Part shown: piece by piece, positions 1 to 5,856 of the stretch
Numbering within the stretch: the stretch's first letter is position 1
Layout: the number at the start of each line of letters is the position of its first letter
DNA from: Candidatus Tectimicrobiota bacterium
GTDB lineage: Bacteria; JACPSX01
Direction: 5' to 3'
DNA: 5,856 nt
Assembly (NCBI GenBank): GCA_016193065.1
Contig: JACPSX010000137.1
Coordinates: 1-5,856, forward strand
Program-made: the position numbers and the translations under genes
Notes under the pieces: generated by a model
What the model saw: the letters and a program-made list of their open reading frames with translations, nothing else
Database searches by the model: none
Told to the model about the DNA's origin: nothing

Positions 1-545
1 AGGCCATCGATCCAAAAACGGGAAGCCCGCTGGAACTGGGCAGCGGTCCGTTCTTGCTTGGAGCGGGGCTGCTGGGGGCGACTCTGATGACGCTCCTTTC
101 CGCGCTCCGCGGGAGAGCCCTCCCGTGCTTTGGAGCCATCGCCTGCTCTTCCCTCGTGGTGATCGTCGTCTCCCTCACAATGATCGCTCCTCCCATCGAC
201 GGGCTTCGGCACGGGCGCCTGGGAGATCTGGCGAAAATGGCTGGAAGGAGAGCCGGGCCCGATGATACAATCGTGAGCTACGGTCTCAAAAAGACCAGCG
301 TGGTCTTCTACAGCCGCCGCCTGGTGCGGGAAGTGGACCAGGGAGACCTGCCTCTCCTCAAGACGTTGGCACAGGGAAAGGGAAGCATGTGGGTATTGAG
401 CCGGATCGAATACGAGCCGGATCTAAGACAGGTGAATGGCCTGGTGACTCTGGACAAGAACCCCCCCTACCTGCTGGCTCTGAGGCAGGGAACAACCCCT
501 TCACCGGATCACGGGCAAAGCTCTTCCCCGGCCAGGAAACGATGA
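1..545 (+). CDS. GT-C membrane glycosyltransferase (ArnT/PMT-like), C-terminal part
   Basis: The reading frame is open from the left edge (first whole codon at base 3) to TGA at 543-545, giving 180 residues of a protein whose N-terminus lies outside the window. Residues ~16-36 and ~40-60 are two hydrophobic membrane segments. About 120 mostly soluble residues follow, containing a stretch (about DDTIVSYGLKKTSVVFYSRR) that resembles the periplasmic C-terminal domain of ArnT/PMT-type (GT83/GT39-like) transferases, which often carries a Y...FY..R pattern. Known members move a sugar from a polyprenyl-phosphate donor to lipid A, protein or glycan on the outer face of the inner membrane. The catalytic N-terminal loop (acidic residues) is not in view, so activity cannot be judged. 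The tail is low-complexity (Pro/Ser/Gly, ending ARKR). The next gene, a polyprenyl-phosphate GT2, overlaps its stop and supports the assignment. It could be another GT-C family with the same topology. Acceptor and sugar are unknown. Confidence 0.72.
   Translation, partial: AIDPKTGSPLELGSGPFLLGAGLLGATLMTLLSALRGRALPCFGAIACSSLVVIVVSLTMIAPPIDGLRHGRLGDLAKMAGRRAGPDDTIVSYGLKKTSVVFYSRRLVREVDQGDLPLLKTLAQGKGSMWVLSRIEYEPDLRQVNGLVTLDKNPPYLLALRQGTTPSPDHGQSSSPARKR
534..545 (+). promoter_or_regulatory. RBS and ATGA start/stop overlap for the GT2 gene
   Basis: AGGA at 534-537 lies 4 bases before ATG at 542-544, and that ATG overlaps the upstream TGA stop (543-545) as ATGA. The frame stays open further upstream (an in-frame ATG at 389), but a start there would sit inside the preceding gene and add 51 residues with no GT2 similarity. 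The family's first beta strand (DLTVVIPVFNE) begins 10 residues after the 542 start, so 542 is preferred. The spacing is short, and coupling to termination of the upstream gene probably helps initiation. Confidence 0.6.
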
Positions 546-1522
546 GTCCGGAATCTTCTCCCACTCTCGATCTCACCGTCGTCATTCCTGTTTTCAATGA
601 AGCCCCGAACTTGCGCCCCCTGTGCGAAAACCTCACGAGCGCTTTATCTCCCCTCGGGCGCACTTTCGAGATCCTCCTGATCGACGACGGCAGCAGCGAC
701 GAGAGCTTGCAGATTTACCCGGAGCTCTGCCGGAAATATGAGCAGGTCAAGGTCATCCGCCTGCGCCGCAACTTCGGCCAGACCGCGGCCTTCTCGGCCG
801 GCTTCGACTACGCCCGGGGCCGGATCATCGTCGCCATGGACGGAGACCTCCAGAACGACGCCGCGGACATCCCGGCGCTCCTGAAGAAAATCGAGGAAGG
901 GTACGATCTGGTGAGCGGCTGGCGGGTGAACCGGCGGGACAAGAAGGTGACCCGCATCCTCCCATCCCGCATTGCGAACTGGCTTATCAGCCGCCTGACC
1001 GGAGTCCCCCTGCATGATTACGGTTGCTCACTGAAGGCCTACCGGGCCGAGGTTGCCAAGAACCTGGCTCTCTACGGCGAGCTGCACCGCTTCATCCCCG
1101 TCCTGGCCAGCATGTACGGCGCCACGATTGCCGAGATCCCGGTGCAACACCACCCGCGCCGGCTGGGGAAGAGCAAGTACACGCTCTCGCGGGTCTTCCG
1201 GGTCGTGATCGACCTGGGAACGATCCTGTTCCTGAAATGGTTCCTGGACCGGCCCCAGTACGTGTTCGGGCGCTGGGGCTTGATCCTGTTCAGCGCGGGG
1301 CTGGTCATCGACGGCTACCTGGCCGCTCTGAAGATCTTCTGGGGAGAGGACATCGGAACCCGGCCCCTGCTCATCCTGGGAGTCTTGCTGATCCTGGCCG
1401 GCATGCAGATCTTCTTCACGGGAATCCTGGCTGAAATTCAGATCCGCACGTATTACGAATCACAGAAAAAACCCCGCTACCACGTGCGCGAGGTCCTCAG
1501 CTTCAACGAGACCATCCGTTGA
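542..1522 (+). CDS. GT2 polyprenyl-phosphate glycosyltransferase (DPM1/ArnC/GtrB type)
   Basis: This 326-residue protein has a cytoplasmic GT-A domain (~10-215) and two C-terminal membrane helices (~244-263 and ~275-297). Visible GT2 motifs are VVIPVFNE (13-20), the nucleotide-binding IDDGSSDES (47-55), RNFGQTAAFSAGF (76-88), the DxD-containing MDGDLQND (99-106), SGWRVNRRD (125-133), DYGCSLKAYR (159-168), ELHRFIP (180-186) and the basic HHPRRLGKSKY (203-213). Together these are typical of enzymes that transfer a sugar from a nucleotide sugar to polyprenyl phosphate (undecaprenyl phosphate in bacteria), as in DPM synthase, ArnC and GtrB. All expected catalytic residues are present, and length fits the ~310-330 of two-helix members. 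Starting at ATG 542 gives ATGA overlap with the GT-C gene, and its TGA overlaps the next gene's ATG. Context suggests it makes the lipid-linked donor used by the upstream GT-C enzyme. The sugar (mannose, glucose, aminoarabinose or other) cannot be decided from motifs alone. Confidence 0.92.
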   Translation: MSPESSPTLDLTVVIPVFNEAPNLRPLCENLTSALSPLGRTFEILLIDDGSSDESLQIYPELCRKYEQVKVIRLRRNFGQTAAFSAGFDYARGRIIVAMDGDLQNDAADIPALLKKIEEGYDLVSGWRVNRRDKKVTRILPSRIANWLISRLTGVPLHDYGCSLKAYRAEVAKNLALYGELHRFIPVLASMYGATIAEIPVQHHPRRLGKSKYTLSRVFRVVIDLGTILFLKWFLDRPQYVFGRWGLILFSAGLVIDGYLAALKIFWGEDIGTRPLLILGVLLILAGMQIFFTGILAEIQIRTYYESQKKPRYHVREVLSFNETIR

Positions 1523-1524
1523 TG
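1519..1524 (+). promoter_or_regulatory. TGATG coupling site; start choice of flippase-like gene
   Basis: The GT2 stop TGA (1520-1522) shares one base with ATG at 1522-1524. A TTG at 1519 is also in frame and would add one residue. No convincing Shine-Dalgarno sequence precedes either codon (upstream bases read CGAGACCATCCGT), so termination-reinitiation by ribosomes finishing the GT2 gene is the likely mode. ATG 1522 is chosen over TTG 1519 as the stronger start codon. Confidence 0.55.
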
Positions 1525-2457
1525 AAAAGGCTGCACTGGCTCCGGGTGGCCGTGAGCATTGCAGTTCTTTGGGTGATCTTCACCAAGATCCCATTGCGGG
1601 CCGTGGGCGACGTTTTGGGGAAGGTCACCCCGCTGCCCCTGTTCTTTGCTTTCCTGTTCTACCTGTGCGGTCAGACGCTGAGCGCCTACAAGTGGCGGCT
1701 TCTGGCCGCCCCTCTGGGATTTCAGCGGCGCTTTCGGGACTACCTGAGCTACTACTTCATCGGCATGTATTTCAACCTGTTCCTGCCCACCAACGTGGGG
1801 GGCGACGTGGGGCGGGGCTACTATCTGGCCGCGGAGAACAAGCAGTGGACACTGGCCTACTACTCGATTCTGGCCGAGCGCGCGAGCGGTACACTGGCCC
1901 TGTTCCTGGTGGCTTCCCTGGGGATTCTCGTTTCCGGCGGGGCGTCGCTTCCGCTCTGGATCTCCTGGGGAACCGGGCTGGCCACTGTTGCCCTGTTCGG
2001 CTGTCTCCCTGCCGTCCCCGCCCTGCTCAAAGTCCTGCGTGCACGCGTCCGTATCCTGTCGCCCTACATCCGGGAGGAGATGACCCTGTACTGGAAGACC
2101 CCCGATCTCCTCGTCCGCGCCCTTCTCCTGTCAGCCCTCTTCCACCTGCTGCTGGTCCTGATTCATTTCCTGATCGGGCGCGCCATGGGCTTGCAGCTCC
2201 CCGTGTCCTCCTACCTCGTCACGGCCCCCCTGACGGGGCTGGCCGCGTTTCTTCCCGTGAGCTTCAACGGGATCGGTATTCGGGAAGCCGCCTACATCTT
2301 CTTCCTGGGAAGCTTCGGCGCCGGACCCGCCGTGGCGTTCAGCTTCGGGATCCTCTGGCTCGCCGTGGTGGTGGCCGCAAGCCTTCTGGGAGGAGGAGCC
2401 TTTCTGCTCAAAAGGAGAGAGAAATTTCCCACAACGGAGTCTCGTCCAGACGCTTGA
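1522..2457 (+). CDS. Flippase-like integral membrane protein (LPG_synthase_TM / UPF0104 / AglD family)
   Basis: This 311-residue, highly hydrophobic protein has roughly seven to nine membrane segments (about 7-20, 38-54, 74-88, 112-137, 145-170, 197-219, 229-245 and 262-297). It carries the family hallmarks: AYKWRLL (55-61), LPTNVGGDVGR (88-98), ILAERASG (116-123), and PVSFNGIGIREAA (245-257) near the C-terminus. Families with this fold include the lipid-flipping membrane half of MprF and many unassigned proteins encoded beside polyprenyl-phosphate glycosyltransferases. There is no C-terminal aminoacyl-transferase domain, so it is not a full MprF. The TGATG junction with the GT2 gene suggests shared expression. 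Flipping of the lipid-linked sugar made by that GT2 is an inference; an accessory role in glycolipid synthesis is also possible. The last 16 codons overlap antiparallel with the end of the HyuB-gamma gene, and the encoded tail (KRREKFPTTESRPDA) is polar and probably cytoplasmic. Confidence 0.85.
   Translation: MKRLHWLRVAVSIAVLWVIFTKIPLRAVGDVLGKVTPLPLFFAFLFYLCGQTLSAYKWRLLAAPLGFQRRFRDYLSYYFIGMYFNLFLPTNVGGDVGRGYYLAAENKQWTLAYYSILAERASGTLALFLVASLGILVSGGASLPLWISWGTGLATVALFGCLPAVPALLKVLRARVRILSPYIREEMTLYWKTPDLLVRALLLSALFHLLLVLIHFLIGRAMGLQLPVSSYLVTAPLTGLAAFLPVSFNGIGIREAAYIFFLGSFGAGPAVAFSFGILWLAVVVAASLLGGGAFLLKRREKFPTTESRPDA
2408..2457. other. 50-base antiparallel coding overlap between convergent operons
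   Basis: The flippase-like gene stops with TGA at 2455-2457 (+ strand), and the HyuB-gamma gene stops with TGA reading 2410-2408 (- strand), so both genes use the same 50 bases for their last ~16 codons. I see no strong GC hairpin followed by a T-run in or next to the overlap on either strand. Transcripts from both sides must therefore run into each other or terminate inside the opposite gene. The mRNA 3' ends would be complementary over at least this stretch. Confidence 0.9.
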
Positions 2458-4570
2458 CCTCCAGACTCAAAAGAGAGCCGCAGCCCGGGCACAGGTGCTG
2501 AACCGCTTCCAGGTCCTGGTGGAGCCGGATCAAGGGGCCAAGCTCCTGCGGAGAAATTCGGCGGGCCACCGCTCTCTCCTTCCAGTTCTTGTCCGGCCCG
2601 CCCAACGATACGCCGCAGCGGCAGGCCACTTCGCTCTTGCCGTCCCGGCGCACCAGACTCAGGCCCTCTCCCAGAGCGGAAATCACTGGTGCGGACGCGC
2701 CCGCCTGGTCTCCCGGATCCGGCTTCTTTCCCAAGCGCTCCTCCACTATGGCCCGGCGCAATGCCACCGTCTCTTCCTCCAAGACCCGGTATGATCCCTG
2801 CTCCAGGACCACGCCGTAAATCTGCCGGGCTACCTGCGCTGAAATCTTCCCCTCCGCCACGTCCATCGCCACCTGAGCGGGATTTCGTCCCAGGGGATCC
2901 CCGACTCCGCCCCCTCCTTGCCAGGTAACCTCAAATACATCACCGGGGCGGAGAAGCACGGAGCCGGGCTTGGGTCCCAGTGTCTCCCGCTCCCCCTCCA
3001 CATCGTGCACTCCGGTGGGCAGAATCCCCGCCCGGAAGCGTTCCAGGAGATTGGAGGAAGTGAGCAGGCTTTGGACGACGCAGGAGCCGGGATAGCCCCC
3101 GAAAAGACCCGCGGAGTTCGGCACCTCGACGCCGTGGGTCATGATCAGGGCGTGCAGATCAGGAACCCCATGAACCGTGAGGGCAATGCCGGCGCTGCGT
3201 CCCCCCTGATGTTTTCCGGGTCCACCCGAATCCCGGGTAAAGCTGCGCCTCAAGTAGAGGATCGGGGCAAAATTCTCGTTGGTCTCCACATTGGCGATGT
3301 TGGGCAAGGGACAGGAAAAAGATCCCCCGACGTCGAGCCCGTCTTGATCCAGGTAGGCTCCAAAGCCGCCGGCCAGGGGATCCAGCATGTGGTGGCCGAA
3401 GGGCTCTCCATACTGGTTCTTGCCGCCGAAGTTGAGCGTCGCCATGCAGCCGTCGGAGACGGCGATGGCCTCTTGCCGATAAGCGGGATGGCAGGAGACC
3501 AGCCGCGAGCACGCGGAGATGGCCACGTTCTTCACGCACCAGACCGCTTCCACGGTGGCTGCTCCCACCGGGGCGGGGAACTCCGCGTTGCAGATGCGCC
3601 CCTTGGGACACACCACTTCCAGGGGGCGCAGCACTCCTTCATTCCATAGGATGTCATAAGCCAGGATGGGGAAAACCCCGGAGGCAATTCCGCTGATCAG
3701 GCCGGCTTCCGTGCAGTTGATGAACCCGGGGGCCTGGGGGGAGCTGCCGCTGAAGTCGAAAATCAGCCTGTCCCCTTTCTTGATCATCTGGAGAGCGATG
3801 GTGTAGAGGCAGTTTTCGTGGCCGTCGTGCTCCAGGTAATCCCGGGCCCGGTAGACACCGTCGGGTAGCTCCCGCAAGCGCCGGCGCAGGCGCTCTTCCG
3901 ATTCATCCAGGAGCTTCCCCATGACCCGCTGGACGACCTCGATCGTGTAGCGGTCAAACAGCGCCACGAGACGCTCGGCTGCTACGTGGTTTGCGGCAAT
4001 CATGGCCTTCAGATCGAGACCCAGCATGGCGGGAAGCCGCGAGGCGCCTAGAATCAAATCCCAGATATCCTGGCGCACCTCGCCGTCTTCCACGATCTTT
4101 ACAGCGGGCACCCGCAACCCTTCCTGATAGACTTCCTTGGCCTTCGGGCACCAACTCGCAAAGTCCATGCCGCCCACGTCCACCTCGTGGGCCCCGGCCC
4201 CCGCCCAGGCCACGAGCTGCCCCCGGTAGAACACCGGCCCGACCACGGCCACGTCGTTTTGGTGGATCGCGCCGCGGTAGGGATCGTTGACAAGGAACAT
4301 GTCGCCGGGCTTCACCCCAGGGTTTTGAGCCCGGCTGCTCAGGAGGTTCTTGATCATCAGCGACATGGCCCCGGCCTGGGAGATCACCTGGCGGCCCATG
4401 GTGGCCACGGTGCCGTCGGCCAGGTAGAGGCCGTTATTGTAGTCGGTGGCCTCCGTGACGACCGGTGACCCGGAAACGGCGCGCAAGGCGATGCGCTGTT
4501 CCTCGGTAATGGCCAGGAGCTTATTGCGCAGGACTTCGTAGATGATGGGATCGATGTTTTCGTCAATCAC
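2408..4570 (-). CDS. HyuB/acetone carboxylase alpha-type subunit fused to a gamma-like zinc domain
   Basis: This 720-residue protein starts at GTG (4570). Residues ~5-610 form the hydantoinase B/oxoprolinase domain, shared by N-methylhydantoinase B, 5-oxoprolinase, and acetone and acetophenone carboxylases. Visible motifs are DPIIYEVLRNKL (7-18), VNDPYRGAIHQND (94-106) and AGAHEVDVGG (125-134), which contain H103, D106, H128 and D131 as likely metal ligands. Further on are FDFSGSSPQAPGFIN (271-285), DSGGPGKHQGGRSAG (447-461) and WQGGGGVGDPLGRNP (550-564). HyuB proteins usually end soon after the last motif, at ~520-600 residues. This one continues through a Gly/Ala/Pro linker (~614-628) into a gamma-like domain (629-720). 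It lies 3' of the HyuA gene with an 8-base overlap, so the two subunits probably form one complex that uses ATP to activate a substrate and/or bicarbonate. The gamma-like tail favours a carboxylase over a hydantoinase or oxoprolinase. The substrate is unknown. NIANVETNE (424-432) and GKHQGG (452-457) differ from the usual family wording (NxPvEvxE, GRFRGG), suggesting a divergent subfamily. Confidence 0.88.
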   Translation of the reverse strand: MIDENIDPIIYEVLRNKLLAITEEQRIALRAVSGSPVVTEATDYNNGLYLADGTVATMGRQVISQAGAMSLMIKNLLSSRAQNPGVKPGDMFLVNDPYRGAIHQNDVAVVGPVFYRGQLVAWAGAGAHEVDVGGMDFASWCPKAKEVYQEGLRVPAVKIVEDGEVRQDIWDLILGASRLPAMLGLDLKAMIAANHVAAERLVALFDRYTIEVVQRVMGKLLDESEERLRRRLRELPDGVYRARDYLEHDGHENCLYTIALQMIKKGDRLIFDFSGSSPQAPGFINCTEAGLISGIASGVFPILAYDILWNEGVLRPLEVVCPKGRICNAEFPAPVGAATVEAVWCVKNVAISACSRLVSCHPAYRQEAIAVSDGCMATLNFGGKNQYGEPFGHHMLDPLAGGFGAYLDQDGLDVGGSFSCPLPNIANVETNENFAPILYLRRSFTRDSGGPGKHQGGRSAGIALTVHGVPDLHALIMTHGVEVPNSAGLFGGYPGSCVVQSLLTSSNLLERFRAGILPTGVHDVEGERETLGPKPGSVLLRPGDVFEVTWQGGGGVGDPLGRNPAQVAMDVAEGKISAQVARQIYGVVLEQGSYRVLEEETVALRRAIVEERLGKKPDPGDQAGASAPVISALGEGLSLVRRDGKSEVACRCGVSLGGPDKNWKERAVARRISPQELGPLIRLHQDLEAVQHLCPGCGSLLSLEVKRLDETPLWEISLSF
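2411..2686 (-). other. Acetone carboxylase gamma-like zinc domain fused to HyuB (residues 629-720)
   Basis: The segment reads ISALGEGLSLVRR, then CRCG (650-653), KNWKERAVAR (661-670), LCPGCGSLLSLEV (693-705) and a short tail ending WEISLSF. From memory, the separate acetone carboxylase gamma subunit has the same order: a short LPLGPxL strand, CxCG, NWK, then CPxCGxL plus an acidic residue. C650, C652, C694 and C697 are candidate zinc ligands. At ~92 residues this is shorter than the ~165-residue free subunit and seems to lack that subunit's N-terminal helical part and C-terminal extension. No separate gamma gene follows, because the next gene downstream is on the opposite strand. The alternative is a generic zinc ribbon, but the NWK motif between the cysteine pairs argues against that. 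Confidence 0.75.
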
Positions 4571-4584
4571 GGCCAGCTTCCCTT
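4563..4584 (-). promoter_or_regulatory. RBS and GTGATTGA overlap linking the HyuA and HyuB genes
   Basis: Read on the - strand, purine-rich AAGGGAAG (4584-4577) lies 6 bases before GTG at 4570-4568. The HyuA stop TGA is at 4565-4563, giving an 8-base overlap (GTGATTGA). The encoded start (M-IDENIDPIIYEVLRNKL) puts the conserved DPI..EV.RN motif right at the N-terminus, as is normal for HyuB, so a GTG start here is well supported and no nearby ATG fits better. The overlap suggests translational coupling and balanced subunit synthesis. Confidence 0.65.
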
Positions 4585-5856
4585 TCCAGGACGACGTTGA
4601 GCAGTGAATCCAGGCGGGCTTTCTGCTTTACGCCCACGACCACCGTCGTGCCAAAATATTCGATGACGGCCGGCCCCGCGACCTCGTTGCCGGCTTTCAG
4701 ATCGGGGCCCGAGTACACGGGGGTCTCCAGAAAATCCCCGGCTTCCAAAAAATAAATGGGCCTTTTCCCCCGCCGGGCGCCGGAGGGATCCGGACCTTGC
4801 AGAGGGAACTCTCTCAAGCTCGGTTTGGGGAGATTGCCCACCGCTTCGACCCGCAGCGTGGTGATTTCAAGCCCTGCTTCCCGATACGCGGAACCACGCC
4901 CGTAGCGGCGCTGGTAGATTTCTTCAAAGCGCCGGCACAGGAGGTCCACCTGCTCCTCTGTGAGAGGCCCCGGCGGAGCCGGGACCACGACCTCGTGGGT
5001 CTGCCGCCGGTAGCGCATGTGGGCCGTGCGCAAGAAGGCCCACCTCTCCGGCCGGACGCCGCTGCGCTCCAGGGCCTTGGCCCCTTGCTTCTCCAGATCG
5101 GAGAAGATTTTCTCCAGGCGGGTGGCCTCCAGATGCTCCGAGGCCCGGGCAAAGAAGGGCGGAGTGCGCAGGATCTCGGAGCGCTCGAAGACATAGCGCA
5201 GGTCCGCGGCCGCGCAACCATAGGCCGAATAGGCAGTGGCCGCCGGGGGAATTACGGTGGAGCGCACCTCCAGCTCGGAAGCGTAGGTGGTGCAGTGGGC
5301 CGGACCTGCGCCGCCGAAGGCGAGCACGGTAAACTCTCTGGGGTCACACCCTTTTTCCACTAGAACCTGGCGGAGAAGGTCGGCCATTTGCTGGCCCACG
5401 ATCGTGCGGATCCCGGCCGCCGCCCGGGAGACGGGAATTCCCAGAGGATCGGCGACTTTTTCCCGGATCACCTTTTCGGCGGCCGCCGCGTCCAGGCGCA
5501 AGCGCCCGCCCAGGAAGTTCTGCGGGTTCAGGATTCCCAGCACCACATCCGCGTCGGTCACGGTGGGCTCCTGCCCCCCGCGCCCGTAGCAGGCCGGCCC
5601 CGGATCGGCGCCGGCACTGTTCGGGCCCACCTTGAGAACCCCGTCCACCACGGTGGCCAGGCTTCCTCCTCCGGCTCCGATGGAGCGCAGATCGATCTGG
5701 GGAATCAGGAGGTGAAATTTGCCAGCCACGGTTTCCAGCGTCTTCACCGCTTCGCCATCGCAGATCAGCCCCACGTCAAAGCTCGTCCCCCCCATATCGG
5801 TAGTGACCAGGTTGGAGAGTCCCAGGGCTTCTCCCAGGTAGAGGGCGGCTCCCACC
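4563..5856 (-). CDS. HyuA/acetone carboxylase beta-type ATP-binding subunit, C-terminal ~430 residues
   Basis: The gene enters from the right edge with 430 residues in view; HyuA proteins are usually ~680-720, so ~250-280 N-terminal residues are missing. The first codon in view is an internal Val, not a start. Visible motifs (numbered from the first in-frame codon, base 5855) are the ASKHA-type phosphate-binding DMGGTSFDVGLI (20-31), IGAGGGSLA (59-67), GPACYGRGGQEPTVTDADVVLG (86-107), LAFGGAGPAH (178-187), AYSAYGCAAAD (208-218), MRYRRQTHEVVVP (280-292), ETPVYSGPDL (377-386) and GPAVIEYFGTTVVV (394-407). These match the hydantoinase/oxoprolinase family (HyuA, 5-oxoprolinase N-half, acetone carboxylase beta, acetophenone carboxylase), in which ATP hydrolysis activates the substrate or bicarbonate. 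MRYRRQ carries Arg where Gly is common (RYxGQ), a mild divergence. It is followed directly by the HyuB-gamma gene, its likely partner. The substrate cannot be called, but the gamma-like tail on the partner points to carboxylation. Confidence 0.9.
   Translation of the reverse strand, partial: VGAALYLGEALGLSNLVTTDMGGTSFDVGLICDGEAVKTLETVAGKFHLLIPQIDLRSIGAGGGSLATVVDGVLKVGPNSAGADPGPACYGRGGQEPTVTDADVVLGILNPQNFLGGRLRLDAAAAEKVIREKVADPLGIPVSRAAAGIRTIVGQQMADLLRQVLVEKGCDPREFTVLAFGGAGPAHCTTYASELEVRSTVIPPAATAYSAYGCAAADLRYVFERSEILRTPPFFARASEHLEATRLEKIFSDLEKQGAKALERSGVRPERWAFLRTAHMRYRRQTHEVVVPAPPGPLTEEQVDLLCRRFEEIYQRRYGRGSAYREAGLEITTLRVEAVGNLPKPSLREFPLQGPDPSGARRGKRPIYFLEAGDFLETPVYSGPDLKAGNEVAGPAVIEYFGTTVVVGVKQKARLDSLLNVVLEREAGRD

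Noticed and set aside
461-467. Run of seven C in the GT-C gene as a phase-variation tract
   Set aside because: A single C7 run in GC-rich DNA is common, and the frame is intact through it to a sensible ATGA junction. Without variation between reads there is no case for slippage control.
389-541. Upstream ATG at 389 as the start of the GT2 gene (adding 51 residues)
   Set aside because: It lies deep in the GT-C coding region. The extra residues are Gly/Pro/Glu-rich and unlike any GT2 N-terminus, whereas ATG 542 has an SD and an ATGA overlap and begins 10 residues before the first conserved strand.
1466-1472. A AAA AAC slippery heptamer near the end of the GT2 gene
   Set aside because: The phase is wrong: the zero frame reads AAA AAA CCC, not A|AAA|AAC. 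There is no obvious downstream stem and the normal stop gives a full-length protein, so programmed frameshifting is not supported.
1569-2501. 310-codon open frame overlapping the flippase-like gene in another + frame
   Set aside because: Its translation is Arg/Pro/Gly-rich low complexity with no membrane pattern or motif. The 1522-2457 frame has clear family motifs and membrane segments, so this is a composition shadow.
2918-3649. 243-codon open frame on the + strand, antisense to the HyuB-gamma gene
   Set aside because: It lies wholly inside a gene with strong family motifs on the other strand, and its translation is Gly/His/Gln-rich with no recognisable domain. GC-rich genes commonly leave long open antisense frames.
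3721-3745. G-rich stretch in the HyuB-gamma region as a possible G-quadruplex
   Set aside because: Only two clear G-runs are present where four are needed. The bases encode a conserved Gly/Pro motif (SSPQAPGFIN on the other strand), which explains the composition.
4797-5363. 188-codon open frame on the + strand, antisense to the HyuA gene
   Set aside because: It is opposite a well-conserved HyuA region, and its translation shows no domain. It has no plausible operon partner on that strand.

Overview
The window is GC-rich, almost gap-free bacterial DNA. It holds five genes in two convergent operons, and both edge genes are cut by the window. I see no RNA gene, CRISPR array, insertion sequence, attachment site or intergenic promoter, and no gene-free stretch over a few bases. 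Composition and gene content fit a GC-rich Gram-negative lineage (Deltaproteobacteria-, Acidobacteria- or NC10-like), but no marker gene is present and the taxonomy is a guess.

Left half, + strand (1-2457): three tightly overlapping genes of a polyprenyl-phosphate sugar module. They are the C-terminal end of a GT-C (ArnT/PMT-type) membrane glycosyltransferase, a complete GT2 polyprenyl-phosphate glycosyltransferase with two C-terminal membrane helices (DPM1/ArnC/GtrB type), and a complete flippase-like integral membrane protein of the LPG_synthase_TM (UPF0104/AglD) family. The start and stop codons overlap (ATGA, then TGATG), so the three are probably translationally coupled. The inferred scheme is that GT2 loads a sugar onto undecaprenyl phosphate on the cytoplasmic face, the lipid-linked sugar crosses the membrane, and the GT-C enzyme transfers it to an acceptor on the outer face. 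The membrane-crossing role of the third protein is the least certain part.

Right half, - strand (2408-5856): an HyuA-type ATP-binding subunit (N-terminus beyond the right edge), followed with an 8-base overlap by an HyuB-type subunit. The HyuB protein is unusually long (720 aa). Its last ~92 residues look like the zinc-binding gamma subunit of acetone/acetophenone carboxylases (CxCG ... NWK ... CPxCG). The order A, then B fused to gamma, mirrors acetone carboxylase (beta, alpha, gamma), so the pair is more likely an ATP-dependent carboxylase of a ketone-like substrate than a plain hydantoinase or 5-oxoprolinase. The substrate cannot be read from the sequence.

The two operons collide tail to tail: the last 50 bases of the flippase-like gene are also the last 50 bases of the HyuB-gamma gene. 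The most interesting features are the HyuB-gamma fusion and this antiparallel coding overlap.
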